A DNA stretch of 64,000 nt, taken from Pseudisothecium myosuroides. Lineage: Eukaryota; Streptophyta; Bryopsida; Hypnales; Lembophyllaceae. The DNA lies in contig OX637295.1 of NCBI GenBank assembly GCA_951799445.1, positions 14,570,001 to 14,634,000 on the forward strand, written 5' to 3'. The first letter of the stretch is position 1; each line of letters begins with the position of its first letter. Both the position numbers and the translations under genes were made by a program. Below, piece after piece: positions 50,090-62,393 of the stretch. The notes beneath the pieces were generated by a model. It searched no databases. It was given only the letters and a program-made list of their open reading frames with translations, and was not told where the DNA came from.

Positions 50090-50560
50090 TTTGGAACTCT
50101 AATCATCAAAGAACTTCAAAGTTAGGGGAAAAAACTCCACTAAGATGTAACACTGTAGAAAAAAAATTCAAAAAAAATTGTTGACTTTCATTCCTTTAAA
50201 AATTGTTAAGATTGAAGGAAAAATTCAACTAAGTTGTTAATCTATGGAAAAAACTAGATCGTTAATAGCTCTAAGATGAAACTAAATCCCGCACGCTAAT
50301 TCCAACGAGGAGGTTATTCTAGCAATTGAATTGAATCTTGGAAAAAAAATTCTTTAATTTTGAAAATTGAGGTTGAAAACAAATTCCATACATTATTTTC
50401 TCAAGAAGAGGCAATAATTGCTAGATTGCCCACAAAACAAGAAGCTCCATAACTTTCATATTGCTAACCCAAATAGAATGAATCAAAAAAATTCATGTAG
50501 ACAATATTATAATTAATGAGATACAAAATTTTAAGTGTATTATTTGAAGCCTTATTTTGG
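50090..50560. repeat. Worn TTAA-family interior (type A)
   Basis: CCATAACTTTCATATTGCTA followed by ACCCAAATAGAATGAATCAA matches the type A interior (CATAACTTTCTCATAAC...CCAAATGAAATGAATCAAAG). The ends are not recognisable. Confidence 0.5.
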
Positions 50561-52002
50561 AATTTTCCTTGTTTACTAGTAAATTCTTTTTTGAGCTTAG
50601 AGTGGCAGAACTTTTGCTTCTGTGCACCAATTGAAATAAGAATATTATATTCCTATATAACAATGTGTTTCGCTATATTGAAAAAAAAATTCAAAGCACT
50701 AATACAAACTATTGTCACATTATTAATATGTACGCGTTGTAAAAAATTTATATTAATATGTTATTTTGATAGATTTGAATATAATAATTTTGATAAAAAA
50801 GATGACATCAATTTAGTAGCTTCAAGGTGACGCATTCTTTTTATGCAGTAATCCATCTATTTAAGAAGAGGTATCCGTTTGAAAAATGTCATCAATTTGA
50901 TGTAGTTTCCTTATTTTTCATTTAAAATTTTAGTATGTCAGACTGGAGGGTTTTTTCTGAGTCTCAAGATGAGGAGCTTCAACCAAAATCGGAATTCAAG
51001 TTTTCTTTGTAACAACTACCAGATCAGCTTTTTCTGCCACTGGAGCTTGCATCGGCACATGAGCACCCTCGAGATGAAGCTGGGCCTTCTCGACCCCCAA
51101 AGCAACCTCACGTGGAATAGCAATGACATGAGAATCTTCACCATGACACTCGAGCGTTGATGATCTTGTTGCAAGTCGAATGTATTGAGCCTAGCAACCG
51201 AGAAGTGACATTTGAAGGGTGTTTAGAGAATCTAAACGATGATCAATATATTTATATGATCCGGTCTATAAAGGAAAGTCGTGGGGCCACCAACGTTGGT
51301 TAAAGGGGTTGGGTAATCCTTTACCTAAGGCGGATTGTGCAGAATACGTTGCAGCAACCGTTAAATGCATTTTCAAGTTTCTACAGATGGAATGATGCTT
51401 CTCATAGACTTTGGTTTTTTTTACCCCTAGTGTACATTTAATAGACATGCTAATGAATTACATATTTTATTTTGTGTGTTCAAAGTCATAAAAGTAAAAT
51501 ATAAAAATAATTGCTTTCCAGTGATTCTAGGGTAATTTAATTTTTTTATAAAGAAATAAATTTAGTTGTGTGGTCAAATTTAATGATCAATTGGTGATAG
51601 AATAGCTACATGGTCAAGGTATGAGTTGAAGTCCTTTTGACTTGTATAGTTGAGGGAGAAGATGAAGTAGAAAATAAAAAACACTATTCATCTTCTTCCT
51701 CGTTGTTGGTTTAGAAGGCTCGAATTTTTGAGGAGCCATTGTGTATTGTATTTTGAGAATTTTGAAATGAAAATTGGAGGAATTGGATATCATGGTGTTG
51801 AATATCATGGTGTTGAATTTTCAAGAAGTCTTCTCTTGCTTGATTTAAAGTTGTGAATTGAGATTTGTGCTAGTTTGAGTGGAGGGAGGTTTGTTGCCTC
51901 CTGCGTAAAGGAGCAAAGACTTCGACCAACCATAAAAGACAAAAAAGTCTTTAGTTTGCAATGAAATTTTGAAGGAGTGTGAGAAATTATTTTGTTTTTC
52001 CA
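50561..52002. other. No convincing gene
   Basis: A stretch at about 51.0-51.4 kb has more balanced base composition and open frames on both strands of 60 codons or so, without motifs. Confidence 0.35.
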
Positions 52003-52400
52003 AAAAGCTATCATTCATTCAATTTGGAGTTAGTATGAGTGAGTTGTGAGTGACAAAGTGAAGAAGAGTCTGCTACCTTCAATTTTAGAGGCCGAAACTT
52101 TGAGTGGTCATAGAAGTTGAATAGAGTGTTAGAGTGATTTAAGATTTAAAAGAAGAATAAACAGTTGTGTTAGTTTTCTATAAAGCTATCATTCATTTTA
52201 TTTGGAGCTGTTATGAGGGAGTTATGAGTGTTGAAGTGAATAAAGGTCTACTGCCTTCATTTCAAAAGGCCGAAACTTTGAGAGATCATGAAAATCGGAC
52301 AAAGTATTATAATGAGTTGAAATTTGTAGGGGAAGTAAAAAATTAAGTTAACTTTCTAAAAAACTATCATTCAACTCATTTAGATTCTGGATGAAGCAGC
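52003..52400. repeat. Tandem 179-bp units, two full and one partial
   Basis: AGCTATCATTCATT at 52006 and 52185 and AACTATCATTCAACTC at 52365 mark the unit starts. Each full unit includes AGGCCGAAACTTTGAG and a TATGAGnGAGTT motif. No coding. Confidence 0.75.
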
Positions 52401-53847
52401 TGCACTAAATTAAAGTTCAGCCAAGGGGCTAGAGTGGGAGTTGGAATTGTAGAAAACATTCAAGACTTGAAGACAAGAAGATTAAAGACTTGTACATTGT
52501 GACTTGTGGCTTGTTATTTCTAGTCAATTTTGAAGGCTTGTTGTTTTCATTTCTGCTTTGTTAACATTATTGCGGGTTATGTGGGTATCCAGTATTAGCC
52601 CCGTTTTGTGTTTATGGCGACGAAGTGGGATTGATCATTCACATGGTTGATTTTTTTTGTTCTCATTCGTAAGGCACAATTGCTGGTCACCGTGGGTTTG
52701 AAGTTTAGGAACTTATCTTTCGGACGATTTCAGCTCGTGATTTAGCCGTCCTATTTTACCCGTCCGAAGCCCGTGGTTTCTTATCCCTACCTTGACCTGT
52801 GAACCAATCTAGAGCCAATACAAAATAGGCCAACGGAAAGCAGTTTCAAGGCAATGTAGAAGACTCAAGTAAAAAGATTCAAGTACCAAAATTCAAGATT
52901 TTACACGACCACAACTTATTTTGTTCTTAAGCCAATTCTAGTTGTAGACAGAATCCCCGTGATTTCCCAAAACAAATCCTTTCCACACGACCCCGTGTTT
53001 GTAACTACATAGCTCACTACGGTTGTGACACAAGAGTGCTAAAACTGACAGATGTCGTGAAAAAAGGGTTCATAGTTTTGAGCATTACTTCTTTAGCATG
53101 CTACAAATAGCTCTTCAATGGCAGTCAAAGTTCCACCCTCTGGTCAACCATATTTAAGAGTGACAACTCCACTAAAATGGGGTATCAAGGATAAGTTATT
53201 TGATTTTAAGTTAAACCAATTCGCATGCACTTTATGCAATTCCACAATTCACGATAGCTAGTTTTGATGCATGAACATTAGACATGCATTTTGAAAGATT
53301 AGAGTTCTTTATGATGATTGATGGCTGATGTCTGTGGATATAAAGTTGAACTCTTGTTGCAATTTCAAGGTGCATAGAATTCCAAAATCCATCATCAATG
53401 GTTGCAAATGTAACCACGGGAAATCTCAAACTAAATGTCGACATTGAGGAAATTTTCTTCATAATTGACTTCCTTGAGGGAGATTAAAAGCAGCAACCCA
53501 AAGTCTAACTGTCTAAGTTACCATGTGTGTCTACTACTATACAGTAATTTAACATTAAAAATAGAAAGATGTGGCAATACATCTCATACATTAAATACAC
53601 AACAAAGCCAAGAAGGCTCACCAACCAGCTGAGCGGAAAATAAGATCCTTGCCTTTGCACAATGCTAGGAAACGTTTGAGGAGGTCAATTTGCAAGCACC
53701 ACCGTCACACTGGATGTAACGGAGGTCGGTAAATTCACATCCCTTGGCCATAGGGAATATTTTGTCATTGAGAAAAGTCCCAAGAGGACAATCCTCAAAA
53801 CTCAAATTCAGTAGAGATATTGAAAGAGGCTGCCTGAGGGATTTAGT
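52401..53847. other. Unassigned region, possibly transposon-derived
   Basis: Somewhat richer in G and C at 52.55-53.05 kb. I looked for a long terminal repeat pair and a primer-binding site and found neither. Confidence 0.3.
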
Positions 53848-54306
53848 TTGATTCATAGGGACTCCCTATCCTCCTATCCTCTTAAACTAGCATTGAAGTT
53901 AGACTCCCCTCAAAAGTTCCACACAGCGAGAGCTGCATATATGGCACCTGGAACTAGTGTTTATTACACTTCAAGTCGCTCAATCACCTCTAAAGGCTAT
54001 GGCAAAGTCTGCATTGTAGAGGCCCTATCACTACTTGTAGACATTAGCTGCAATTTGAAGCGCTCGTATCAACAATCGTCTAGTTCAATTCCAAAAATTT
54101 CAAAAAATATTATTGAAAAGGTAGACCCCTCCAATCAGAAGAGCTCAAAGAAGATGCCTCTTCTTGTGAAAGAAAACTCGTACAAGGTGTACAGTATTTC
54201 AATGTTTGATTTCAATGTTACACAAACTACAGAAACGATCACTTATATTGTATTGATACTTCATGTCAATTTATGTGTCTCGTCCACAATGGAAGGGTGT
54301 GGATGA
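53848..54306 (+). CDS. 152-codon open frame, unrecognised
   Basis: Reads MIHRDSLSSYPLKLALKLDS and ends SSTMEGCG. Serine and lysine rich in the middle, with no motif I can name. It sits about 160 bp upstream of the gene remnant at 54469 on the same strand and could be an earlier exon of that gene, or chance. Low confidence. Confidence 0.25.
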   Translation: MIHRDSLSSYPLKLALKLDSPQKFHTARAAYMAPGTSVYYTSSRSITSKGYGKVCIVEALSLLVDISCNLKRSYQQSSSSIPKISKNIIEKVDPSNQKSSKKMPLLVKENSYKVYSISMFDFNVTQTTETITYIVLILHVNLCVSSTMEGCG

Positions 54307-54468
54307 AGCAAAACTTACCGAAGTTCTTGAAGGTACGTCAACCACCAGGGATGTCCATATATACAATTCATATAAGGCTAAAATGTAGCCATTTCATTGA
54401 ACATGCTCTTCAGTAAATACCACTGCTCCTTTCCAGACCCTCCACTTCTTGCTTGCTGATGGGCCCCT

Positions 54469-55635
54469 GTGGTTGTAGTAGCATTGGCCTACAAGGGAAA
54501 TCACACCTTTAGGCCGATATGTGGGAAGAATGGGCACAAGGGGCGAGTACTTGTTGAGTTCCCATTCTCAAGGCAGGTTTCAATTGATGCAACCACCCTA
54601 CACAAGCAATTCAAGATGAATGCCCGGGGCTACACTGAGTGGCTGGCCATTAACCCCTGAAGGAAAAAGCTACGTTTTTTTGGCAACATAGCGATTTGGG
54701 GCAGCTCACTACAAATGGAGTTTTTATTTTTTTTCTTTGAAAATTTTACACAACATGTGCCCAAGGAGTAGCTTTAAGGCCCAACAGTTTTTATAACTTT
54801 TGACTACATAGAAAAAGTTATTGCATGATATGAGATTTTCTTTGAACTTTGGGCAGCCCAGGCAGCTCAAAAAAATTCTTTAAAAATGACTTTTAAAAAA
54901 AATTAAAATTAAAATTGGTACTTTAGATTTATATATACGTAGAAAGCTTTGAATCATGCAATTCTGATCAACAAGTCAAAAGTTATGAGGAGTTTAAATT
55001 TACGGATAGGTATGGTTTTCAAAGACTCCATACCTACCCACAAACTTAAACTGCTCATAACTTTTGACTCATTGATTGGAATTGCATGATTCAAAGCTTC
55101 CCACGTATATATAAATCTAAAGAACCAATTTTGATTTTCTTTTTTTTTTAAAAGTCATTTTTAAAGAAATTTTTTGAGCTGCCCTGGCTGCCCAAAGTTA
55201 AAAGAAAATCATATATCATGCAATAATTTTTTAACTATGTAGTCAAAAGTTACAAAAAATTTGGGCCTTAAAGTTACTCCTCGGGCACATGTTGTGTAAA
55301 ATTTTCAAAGAAAAAAAATAAAAACTCCACTCGTAGTGAGCTGCCAAAAATCGCTATGTTGCCAAAAAACGCAGCTTGGTCTTTTAGGTGTTAAACCCCA
55401 ATGGAGACACATGGGTCCAAATAGTATCAAAGATGGCACTGATTTTGTGCGCTTGGACGACACAGGGAATCCTAAACGGGTACTCTGTGGTTACTTGGTT
55501 GAGCCTAGGCACATGGAGGTGTTTGATCCCACACGCAAGTACATTCCAAACTGGGAAATTGTAAGCAGAAACATACGAAAACAGATGTCTGAAGCAACAC
55601 ATATCCATGTAATTCACCAACTAATCAATTTTTGA
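54469..55635 (+). pseudogene. Unrecognised gene remnant split by a TTAA MITE
   Basis: Left part reads AYKGNHTFRPICGKNGHKGR, then VLVEFPFSRQVSIDATTLHK and GYTEWLAI up to 54652. Right part, from 55391, reads KPQWRHMGPNSIKDGTDFVR, then LDDTGNPKRVLCGYLVEPRH and IPNWEIVSRNIRKQM. Removing the element at 54650-55394 with one TTAA copy joins them in one frame (EWLAI-KPQWRHMG), so the two parts are one coding sequence and the insertion is exact. I do not recognise the family. The left edge has a TGA shortly upstream, so it probably begins at a splice acceptor. It may be a host gene exon or part of an older transposon. Confidence 0.6.
54650..55394. mobile_element. TTAA-family foldback MITE, copy 2
   Basis: TTAACCCCTGAAGG at the left, CTTTTAGGTGTTAA at the right. 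Same foldback design as 15131-15876, turning near 55015. TTAA at both edges. The host reading frame confirms the boundaries. Confidence 0.92.
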
Positions 55636-57117
55636 ACTTCTCTTTGCTCTACTTGCTCCACAAATCCCACTACAAGAAAAAGGGCCAATATGCGACTGGG
55701 GAAGAACGACTTCATGTCCACAATGACTAGAGAACGACTACGGCTCCCTAATTGCACCAGCGGCGTTAGCTTTACAGCCTCTGAGTTGTGCTGCAGTCGT
55801 AGGCGTGACTGCGGGATGAGGAGTTGACGACCGCTACTCTTCATCCGCAGGTTGTCGTCAACTATGTCGTTGAACTTTTGACGTGGACTCCCTAAAATCT
55901 ACCAAATGGGACCTAGTCGCAGCAGGATAAAGAGTTGACTGCAAGGACGACTGCGTGCTACTTAGGAATGACTACGTAATGACTTTCAAATGACTGCGCA
56001 AGAGTCATTTGAAGTCATTCACAATTTTCACAAAAAGAGCTGGAAAGAAAAAGCCACCTTCTTTACCGGACACTTCACGTTGTCTTTTGCATGGACAAGT
56101 TCATTCCCAATTTAAAAAAAATTGTAGATCATTCTCTCTTTCCGTTTTGCCTTCTTCTTTATATTCTTCTCCTATTCTTTACTCATTTCACTTTAATTTT
56201 CAAAATTCCCTTTTTAAAAAAACTCCAAAATTTTGTCCCTTTAATTCAATTGTCTTCCTTCCCATTTTTTGGAAAAATGGACTGCAGTCGTGTCATCTCT
56301 TGTTCTCCCTTTTCCAAAAAATAATTCAATTACAAAAATGATTTGTAAATCTTTTTCCAAAAAGAGAAAGAGTTAGTTTTCTATTTCCTTCTTTTCTTCT
56401 ATTTTTCTATTGTTGTTGTATTCTTTAGTTGTCAATTTTTTTGGAAATTATTTATTTTGTTCCCATTTTTTTCCCCCATTTTTTCCTCCTATCTTTTCCC
56501 CAATTTTGGGTCCACTTTTTTTTCCTATTTTATTTTTCTTTCCCCCCCTCTTTTTTTCCATTACCTTTTCTATTTTGTGCCCCATTTTTTTCTCCATTTT
56601 TTTCACCCCATTTTCTTCCCTTTTTCAAAAACAAATTTCTATGTGCCACACTGCTTTTTTGTTATTCAATTTTTTCCTTTTCTCTTTACTTCTTCATTTT
56701 TTTAAAACTTTTTTTTTACTTTCTCTTTATTCTACTCTTTGTTTATCTTCTTAAGTTTATTTCTTTGACCTCTTTTAAATTTTATTTTTTTTCTTTTCTT
56801 CTCTTATAAATCATGCATCCCCAATGGCCTTTTTGTTTTGTTGGGGTCTATTGTTTTCTCTGTTGGGGTCTATTTTTTTCTTTGTTGGGGTCCACATTAA
56901 GATTCACTTACACTCCTACTAGGACAACAACTATGATTTTGGTCCATTTGTATTGGTAACTTCACAATATTTCTAGACATTTCGTATGATTCAAAATAGA
57001 TATTTCTGAGGTCCCAACATAAAGGCAAGAAGGTGTTTTTATAATCCTAAAAGCAATCGTTAAGTCCTGTTCTCCTCTTACATGGACAACAACATTGCTT
57101 CTCTGGTGTCGTTGTAG

Positions 57118-57205
57118 AATGACTTCTTGAGACTGCAAAATGACTTTCTGCAAGTACAAAATGACTTCTTGCGACTGCAAAATGACTTCTTGAGACTGCA
57201 AAATG
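57118..57205. repeat. Four near-copies of a 21-bp unit
   Basis: AATGACTTCTTGAGACTGCA and variants, inside the CACTA element. The unit carries the AATGACT and ACTGCA motifs of the subterminal zones. Confidence 0.8.
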
Positions 57206-57719
57206 GACTGAAACATCTTAGATTACTAAGCAGCTAATCAACTACTACTTCATTGCTTTGTGCATTGTAATGCATTGTGCGCTTTTCAAACATCTGCGTA
57301 CCTTTAATCACACTTCCTTTGCATCTACAACACATTTTCATCATGGGTCATATACCAAAAGGCAAGACAAAATTTAGAGAGGATGTTAGAAAATGTCAAA
57401 AGAAAATATCCTTTCCAATCCCTTTCTCAAATTTGTCCATAACTTTTAATTTGAGGCTCGAAATATAAAATGGATTTTCAGAGATGAAAGTGAGGTTGAT
57501 TTCCCAACTTTTTCTAGTTCAAAGGTTTTTGAAAAAAATTAATTTACATTGCTTAAATGAGATTTAAAATATTATTTGTAACACAATTCCTGCGTTTTAC
57601 ATATCCCACATGGTTTGTCTTGCCTCCTACCACCCCACTTGTATAAAAGGCTTGTCATTTCATTTCTTAATACTTACACACTAAGTGGCTTTGAAAGCCA
57701 TGTGACACATGCCAATTAT

Positions 57720-57835
57720 AATGTATGGTATATGGTGTATTGTATATGGTATATGTTGTATTGTATATGGTATATGGTGTATTGTACATGGTATATGATG
57801 TATTGTATATGGTGTATTATGTATGGTATATTGTT
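57720..57835. repeat. Minisatellite of TATGGTATATGGTGTATTGTA-like units
   Basis: About five copies of a 21-bp unit (TATGGTATATGGTGTATTGT), the later ones shortened. Lies in the CACTA element. Confidence 0.85.
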
Positions 57836-58104
57836 GTGAAACTTTGAATGTATTGATATGCGACTATAGAATGACTACTCCCCAAATAATGGACCCCACA
57901 TTCCTTTTTGCAAATGTCATGTTAACTTTAAAATGACTGGAGACGTCAGCGGCAACATCACCTAAACCCTAAACAAGCGTCACTCCGAAAGGACTACAAA
58001 ATGACTTTTTAATGACTCAAAAACCACTTCCTACGTGGCTGTCCATGTCAGATTCATCATGGGTCAGTCATAACTTCAGAATGACTAAAAAATGATTGGC
58101 CACG

Positions 58105-58195
58105 TGGATGTCCACGTTAGATATTTTAGATGTCTACGTCAGATGTTTTAGAGGTCCACGTCAGATGTTTCAGATGTCCATGTCAAATGCTTTTT
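58105..58195. repeat. Four tandem copies of a TCCACGTCAGATG unit
   Basis: GATGTCCACGTTAGATATTT, then TCTACGTCAGATG, TCCACGTCAGATG and TCCATGTCAAATG follow at about 22-24 bp spacing. The core CCACGTCA is the reverse of TGACGTGG, a bZIP-type site. Confidence 0.75.
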
Positions 58196-58471
58196 ACATG
58201 GCAGCTCTATAGACATTTCCTTAAGCCCAACTTTCTTTATCACTTCATCCATTTCTACATCCAAGGTAGAAATGGATGGTGATAATACACTGCAGTCGTT
58301 TAGATGAACGACTTGACCACAACGACTACAGGGCCTTGAGTCGTTTTGCAGTCACAGTGTCCACAACGACTGCTTTGGAGTCGTTTTTTGCAGTCGTTTT
58401 TCCCCTCATTTTCTTGTAGTGTCCTTGCCTCACCAAAGGTTATTAGATCCGCATTGGCTATTAGCAAAGGT

Positions 58472-58614
58472 TAAGGTAGGCGCACCCATTTTCACCTATT
58501 TACCACATTCTATCAGTATGTACCGAAGACGCACATTTTCTTTCTAGAATGTATGACATTTGTACATGGTGGCAGAGAGGGGGTACACAGACAGGAATGG
58601 GTGCGCCTACCTTA
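58472..58614. mobile_element. 143-bp MITE with pogo-element ends
   Basis: TAAGGTAGGCGCACCCATT at the left and AATGGGTGCGCCTACCTTA at the right, perfect over about 19 bp, TA at both edges. The ends are close to those of the pogo element (TAAGGTAGAGGTACCCATTA), pointing to a shared transposase. Confidence 0.85.
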
Positions 58615-59171
58615 CGTCCACTTGTGCATTGGTGAATCCGGTGCACTTGCAGATCAAGTAATATCTGTACTATTTCATCATGTTTTCAAATTTTGCTAAT
58701 TAGTGAGTAAGTAGATCAGTTTGAGCACGACACGAACTCTGGCAGAGTTTTATATATGGAGAGAGAGCAATGAGTTGAGTCTACTGTACAGTATGTAATA
58801 TTCTAACATTGGTGGAGTTTGATTCATGCCTCACCCATACCCTGTTTCAGAGAGACAGCCTAGCAACAAACACCATCGACTTCATGCAGTGTGTAAGCTT
58901 ATACAAATGTAAATGTCTCCCAAATTCTGTCCTAATTTGAACCTTATATTCGTTAGAATGGCGGATTCTAGTGAAATTGGTGCAGATTTAGTGCCCTAGT
59001 TTTCACACCTGTCCTATAACAAATATGTCCCTTTTAATAGCAAATTATAAGAAAATGAGTATTGGGCACATGTATCGATTGATCACTTTTGAAGCTTGTT
59101 AAACCATAATTTTGTTAGCAGAGGTTGCTAACAAAATTTGTTTTTTCATATATGTTGAGGAGATCATTAGA

Positions 59172-59466
59172 AGAAGTTTCGGGCCTCGAAGAGGCCGTTA
59201 ACAGATGTTTTTCGGCACCCCTGCGGTGCAATTACAGAACAATTAAAAAATTATTTTTTTATTTTTTTAATATATATATATTTTTTTAAATAATTAAAAA
59301 AATTAAAAAAAAATTAAAAAAAAATTAAAAAGATAAAAAAGTCTGACGTGGCACTAGTAGTGCCACATCAGCACCCGAAATCAAATAATTTTTTATTTGA
59401 ATTTTTTCTTCAATTGCACCCGGGGGGGTCAAAACTCGCGGCCCCTTCGGGGGCTGAAATTTCTTG
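59172..59466. mobile_element. 295-bp terminal-inverted-repeat element with central TGACGTGG palindrome
   Basis: AGAAGTTTCGGGCCTCGAAG at the left pairs with the right end (CTTCGGGGGCTGAAATTTCT), and GGTGCAATT pairs with AATTGCACC further in. The middle has a long A/T-only run, then TGACGTGGCACTAGTAGTGCC. No coding. Confidence 0.7.
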
Positions 59467-62218
59467 TAATGAGTGAAAAGTGATTTATTCTGCTGGCAGA
59501 TGCACCACCAAAAAATTCTCGAATGTCCTGGAAACTAATGCTTGCGGTTGGCAACATGCATGTCTTGCAATAGCATCTTCGTAACTTGGGAGGCCAAAAA
59601 GTGAGGATTATATTCAGGGTTTGGAAAAAACAAAATTTTGTTTAAACATCAATATATCAATATATTTAAGGATCCAAACATATATTGGAATTTTAGTAAA
59701 AGACCATCCTTCATTTAGTGAATGGGGACATAACAAAGTACAAAATGAGATTCAAAATGATATTAAAAGAAGTATCCGGATTAGACAATATGTACTAAGA
59801 GTCATAAAAACAAATCAAATGTAAATCAATGTCAAATTTTAATCATATGCATTGTTTAGGGCATAAGGCTCTTTGCACATTTCAAGTCTTTCAAGATGCA
59901 AGTATGCATTAGTACCTGCAAGAAGAACCACAACAATTTCTATTGAAATTTTTTGAACTATAGTTTTTTATTTCAACATAATGTATTGCATATCAAATCT
60001 AATCATAAAATTGCAAAAAGTGCCAATATTTGATTGAATTATATTATTTATAATTATGAATATCAAGTCAAAATATATGTTTTTCTACTTCTTAAGAAAG
60101 GCACAAATGGGACCTCATAGCAAAACATTATAAAAGTCTTGAAGAAAAGCAAGTACACTTACCATATCCTTCCACATTTGAAATCACTTATAAATTGCCC
60201 CCAATATAGTGCGCATAGAGTCAAATAATAGGTAAACGGTATCCATACCCAACTATGACGTTGAGCATCTCCTCATCTTATCCACCAAAGGATTATAAGA
60301 TTTTCATGTATTATACAATACATCTAGATTTTGGAACTCCACTCCTTAGAATGCCTGAGTGCCACCTCTCTCATCTAAAATCTATTGAATCAAATAATTA
60401 ATCAAAACCTTATAATCTGGTAATCAATTCCTAAGGACCAAGGATATTTGAGCATAGTTCAAGTTTCCTTGACTAGCTCTTATAACAAGCATAATTCTTC
60501 ATTTTTGTGAAATAATTTCAATGATCACCATTGTTAAAACGAAAGAAGATTTATGGAACTTTCTAATGAAAAAAAGATCAATAAATTGCACATTTTTTGA
60601 GAAAATGCAGTTGTTGACAAGATTGATGAAAGATATTTGGTTAGGCGGTACTTTGTACAAACACTAAAATCAGAGTGCTCGAAAGTGCTTCCGAAACTTT
60701 GATTTTTTTTCCACAAATACATATCATCGTGGTATCAATGCGTAATTTTTTCAAATCATTTTGACATATGGAAAAAACGATATGAGGATGTGAAGTGATG
60801 GCCTAGAGCACCTTATCCATTCTCAAAAAATTCACCAAAAATTGCACACTCAATCATTTCATATTGTTATGTACGTATACTTCAGATTAATTGATTTCAT
60901 TATTCTTAGAGCTGTGAACAGTTTGGACAATTTATAGTTTTATATCTCCATTAAATCCAGAGATTGGATTTTTTTGGCGTGAATCAGTGTGTAATTTTTA
61001 TGCTTGTGTTTGATTTGTGTGTATGGGTAGCTACCTGTTTTAAGATATTTGTGTGTGATTTGAAGCATTATTGGTTAAAACTATTAGAATATAGTTGTAT
61101 TTTTTGACAATTTGTGATGGTCAATTTGTCAAAACTAATGATTGATTTATATAATTTATATTTTATTCATTATCTTTCTTATTCCATTACAAAATTTCTT
61201 GTGAACAAACCTTTGCTACTATACTATAATAAAATTGACAATTCCATTGGGATTGTTACTTTTAAGAACAACAATTATAGTAGCATGATTTGAAAAAAGT
61301 CTTCTATTTAAGAACATTGCAATAAGAAGGTTTGAAGTAATAATGTGATGGATCTATCTATCATGATTGGGCTTTCCCTAAGTACCAAGGCTTCTTTTTA
61401 ACAATTATTTTTACTTTCCTTGATTCAAGAGACTAAGGTAGGAGGCAACGGTGCTAGTATGTGAGCCCAAGAATGCGAGCTTGTGAGCATTGAGCCTACA
61501 ATATAGGTACCTATAATATAGATACCACACACTATAGAAGGTGTATGTATCATAAACACCTATAATATGGATATTTGTAACATATACACCCTATAATTAT
61601 AGACGGTTTCTATAGTTTATACACCTATAACATAGGTGTGTAGTATTCTAGGCTTATGATTGGGCTCACATTCCTATACTCACATAATAGCAACCCTTAG
61701 GTAGGAGGTCCATAAAGCACTTGGATTCAAAATTGTCCACCTCCCGAAATCTACATTTATTGCACCTTTTATTATCTCATTTCTCTTGCAATGTACAACT
61801 AGTCTACATTTCAAGAAGTCAAAGCTTTTATTGACCACTACTTTTGAACTTTAGAAACTCATAGTTAAATCCACAAAGCTTCAAAAAATATGAAATGACT
61901 TGCATTAGATGCCAATTCTATTTGTCTTTTAAAGAAAATGTACTACAAAATATTTCAAGAAGTCTCCCCCCAAGAAATAATTTTCCATCTCTTAAATGGA
62001 TGTTATATGGACATTCTACCTTACATAGTCTATCAATAGTTAAGACCACGAGATGCAGCAACCAAAGGGTCTTTTAGTAGGCAATTCAAGAATATTATGT
62101 TTTGAAATACAATTATTTTATGCAACACACGACTAATAGTGATTCTTTTTATGAGTTTGGAGAAGTAGCCAGTTATTTCTTTAATACTCATGTGATACTT
62201 GGATGATGCTTGGTGATA
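59467..62218. other. AT-rich DNA without gene
   Basis: A local cluster of CCTATAATAT-like repeats, some inverted, at about 61.49-61.64 kb. Otherwise nothing recognised. Confidence 0.4.
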
Positions 62219-62393
62219 CAGTAGAACCTTTCTAAAGTAATAAGGCTGGGACTAGACTAACTATATTACATTAGAGAGGTTATTACATTAGGAGGGTCAT
62301 TGCATTAATGACGTTTGTATGAGGCCCATGATGAGAGTGGGCAATCAATATAACCTTAGAGAGGTTATTACTTTAGAGAGGTACGTTCAGTTG
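62219..62393. mobile_element. Emigrant/Tigger-like MITE
   Basis: CAGTAGAACCTTTCTAAAGT at the left; TATTACTTTAGAGAGG near the right end, with a short change before the last bases. The CAGTnnAACCTCTnTAAAnTAATA pattern is typical of pogo-type Emigrant/Lemi MITEs of plants. TA at both edges. Internal direct copies of TTAGAGAGGTTATTA. Confidence 0.7.

Larger units (their letters stand above)
55668..58421. mobile_element. Non-autonomous CACTA (EnSpm) element, 2.75 kb, TCC duplication
   Basis: Ends CACTACAAGAAAA (55668-55680) and TTTTCTTGTAGTG (58409-58421), flanked by TCC at 55665-55667 and 58422-58424, the 3-bp duplication of CACTA elements. Subterminal zones are packed with ACGACT / GCAGTCGT and AATGACT, as expected for transposase binding. 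No transposase was seen. Inside: a pyrimidine-rich block (about 56.1-56.81 kb) whose open frames are composition artefacts, and several tandem repeats. Confidence 0.93.

Noticed and set aside
52403..53060. Possible long terminal repeat or primer-binding site
   Set aside because: No second copy in the window, no polypurine tract and no reverse transcriptase nearby.
56410..56809. Open frames of 114 and 126 codons rich in Phe, Ser and Pro
   Set aside because: Low-complexity pyrimidine-rich DNA inside the CACTA element; several frames are open at once.
56962..57216. Heptad-like QSQEVIL repeat protein on the minus strand
   Set aside because: Produced by the 21-bp tandem repeat in the CACTA element.
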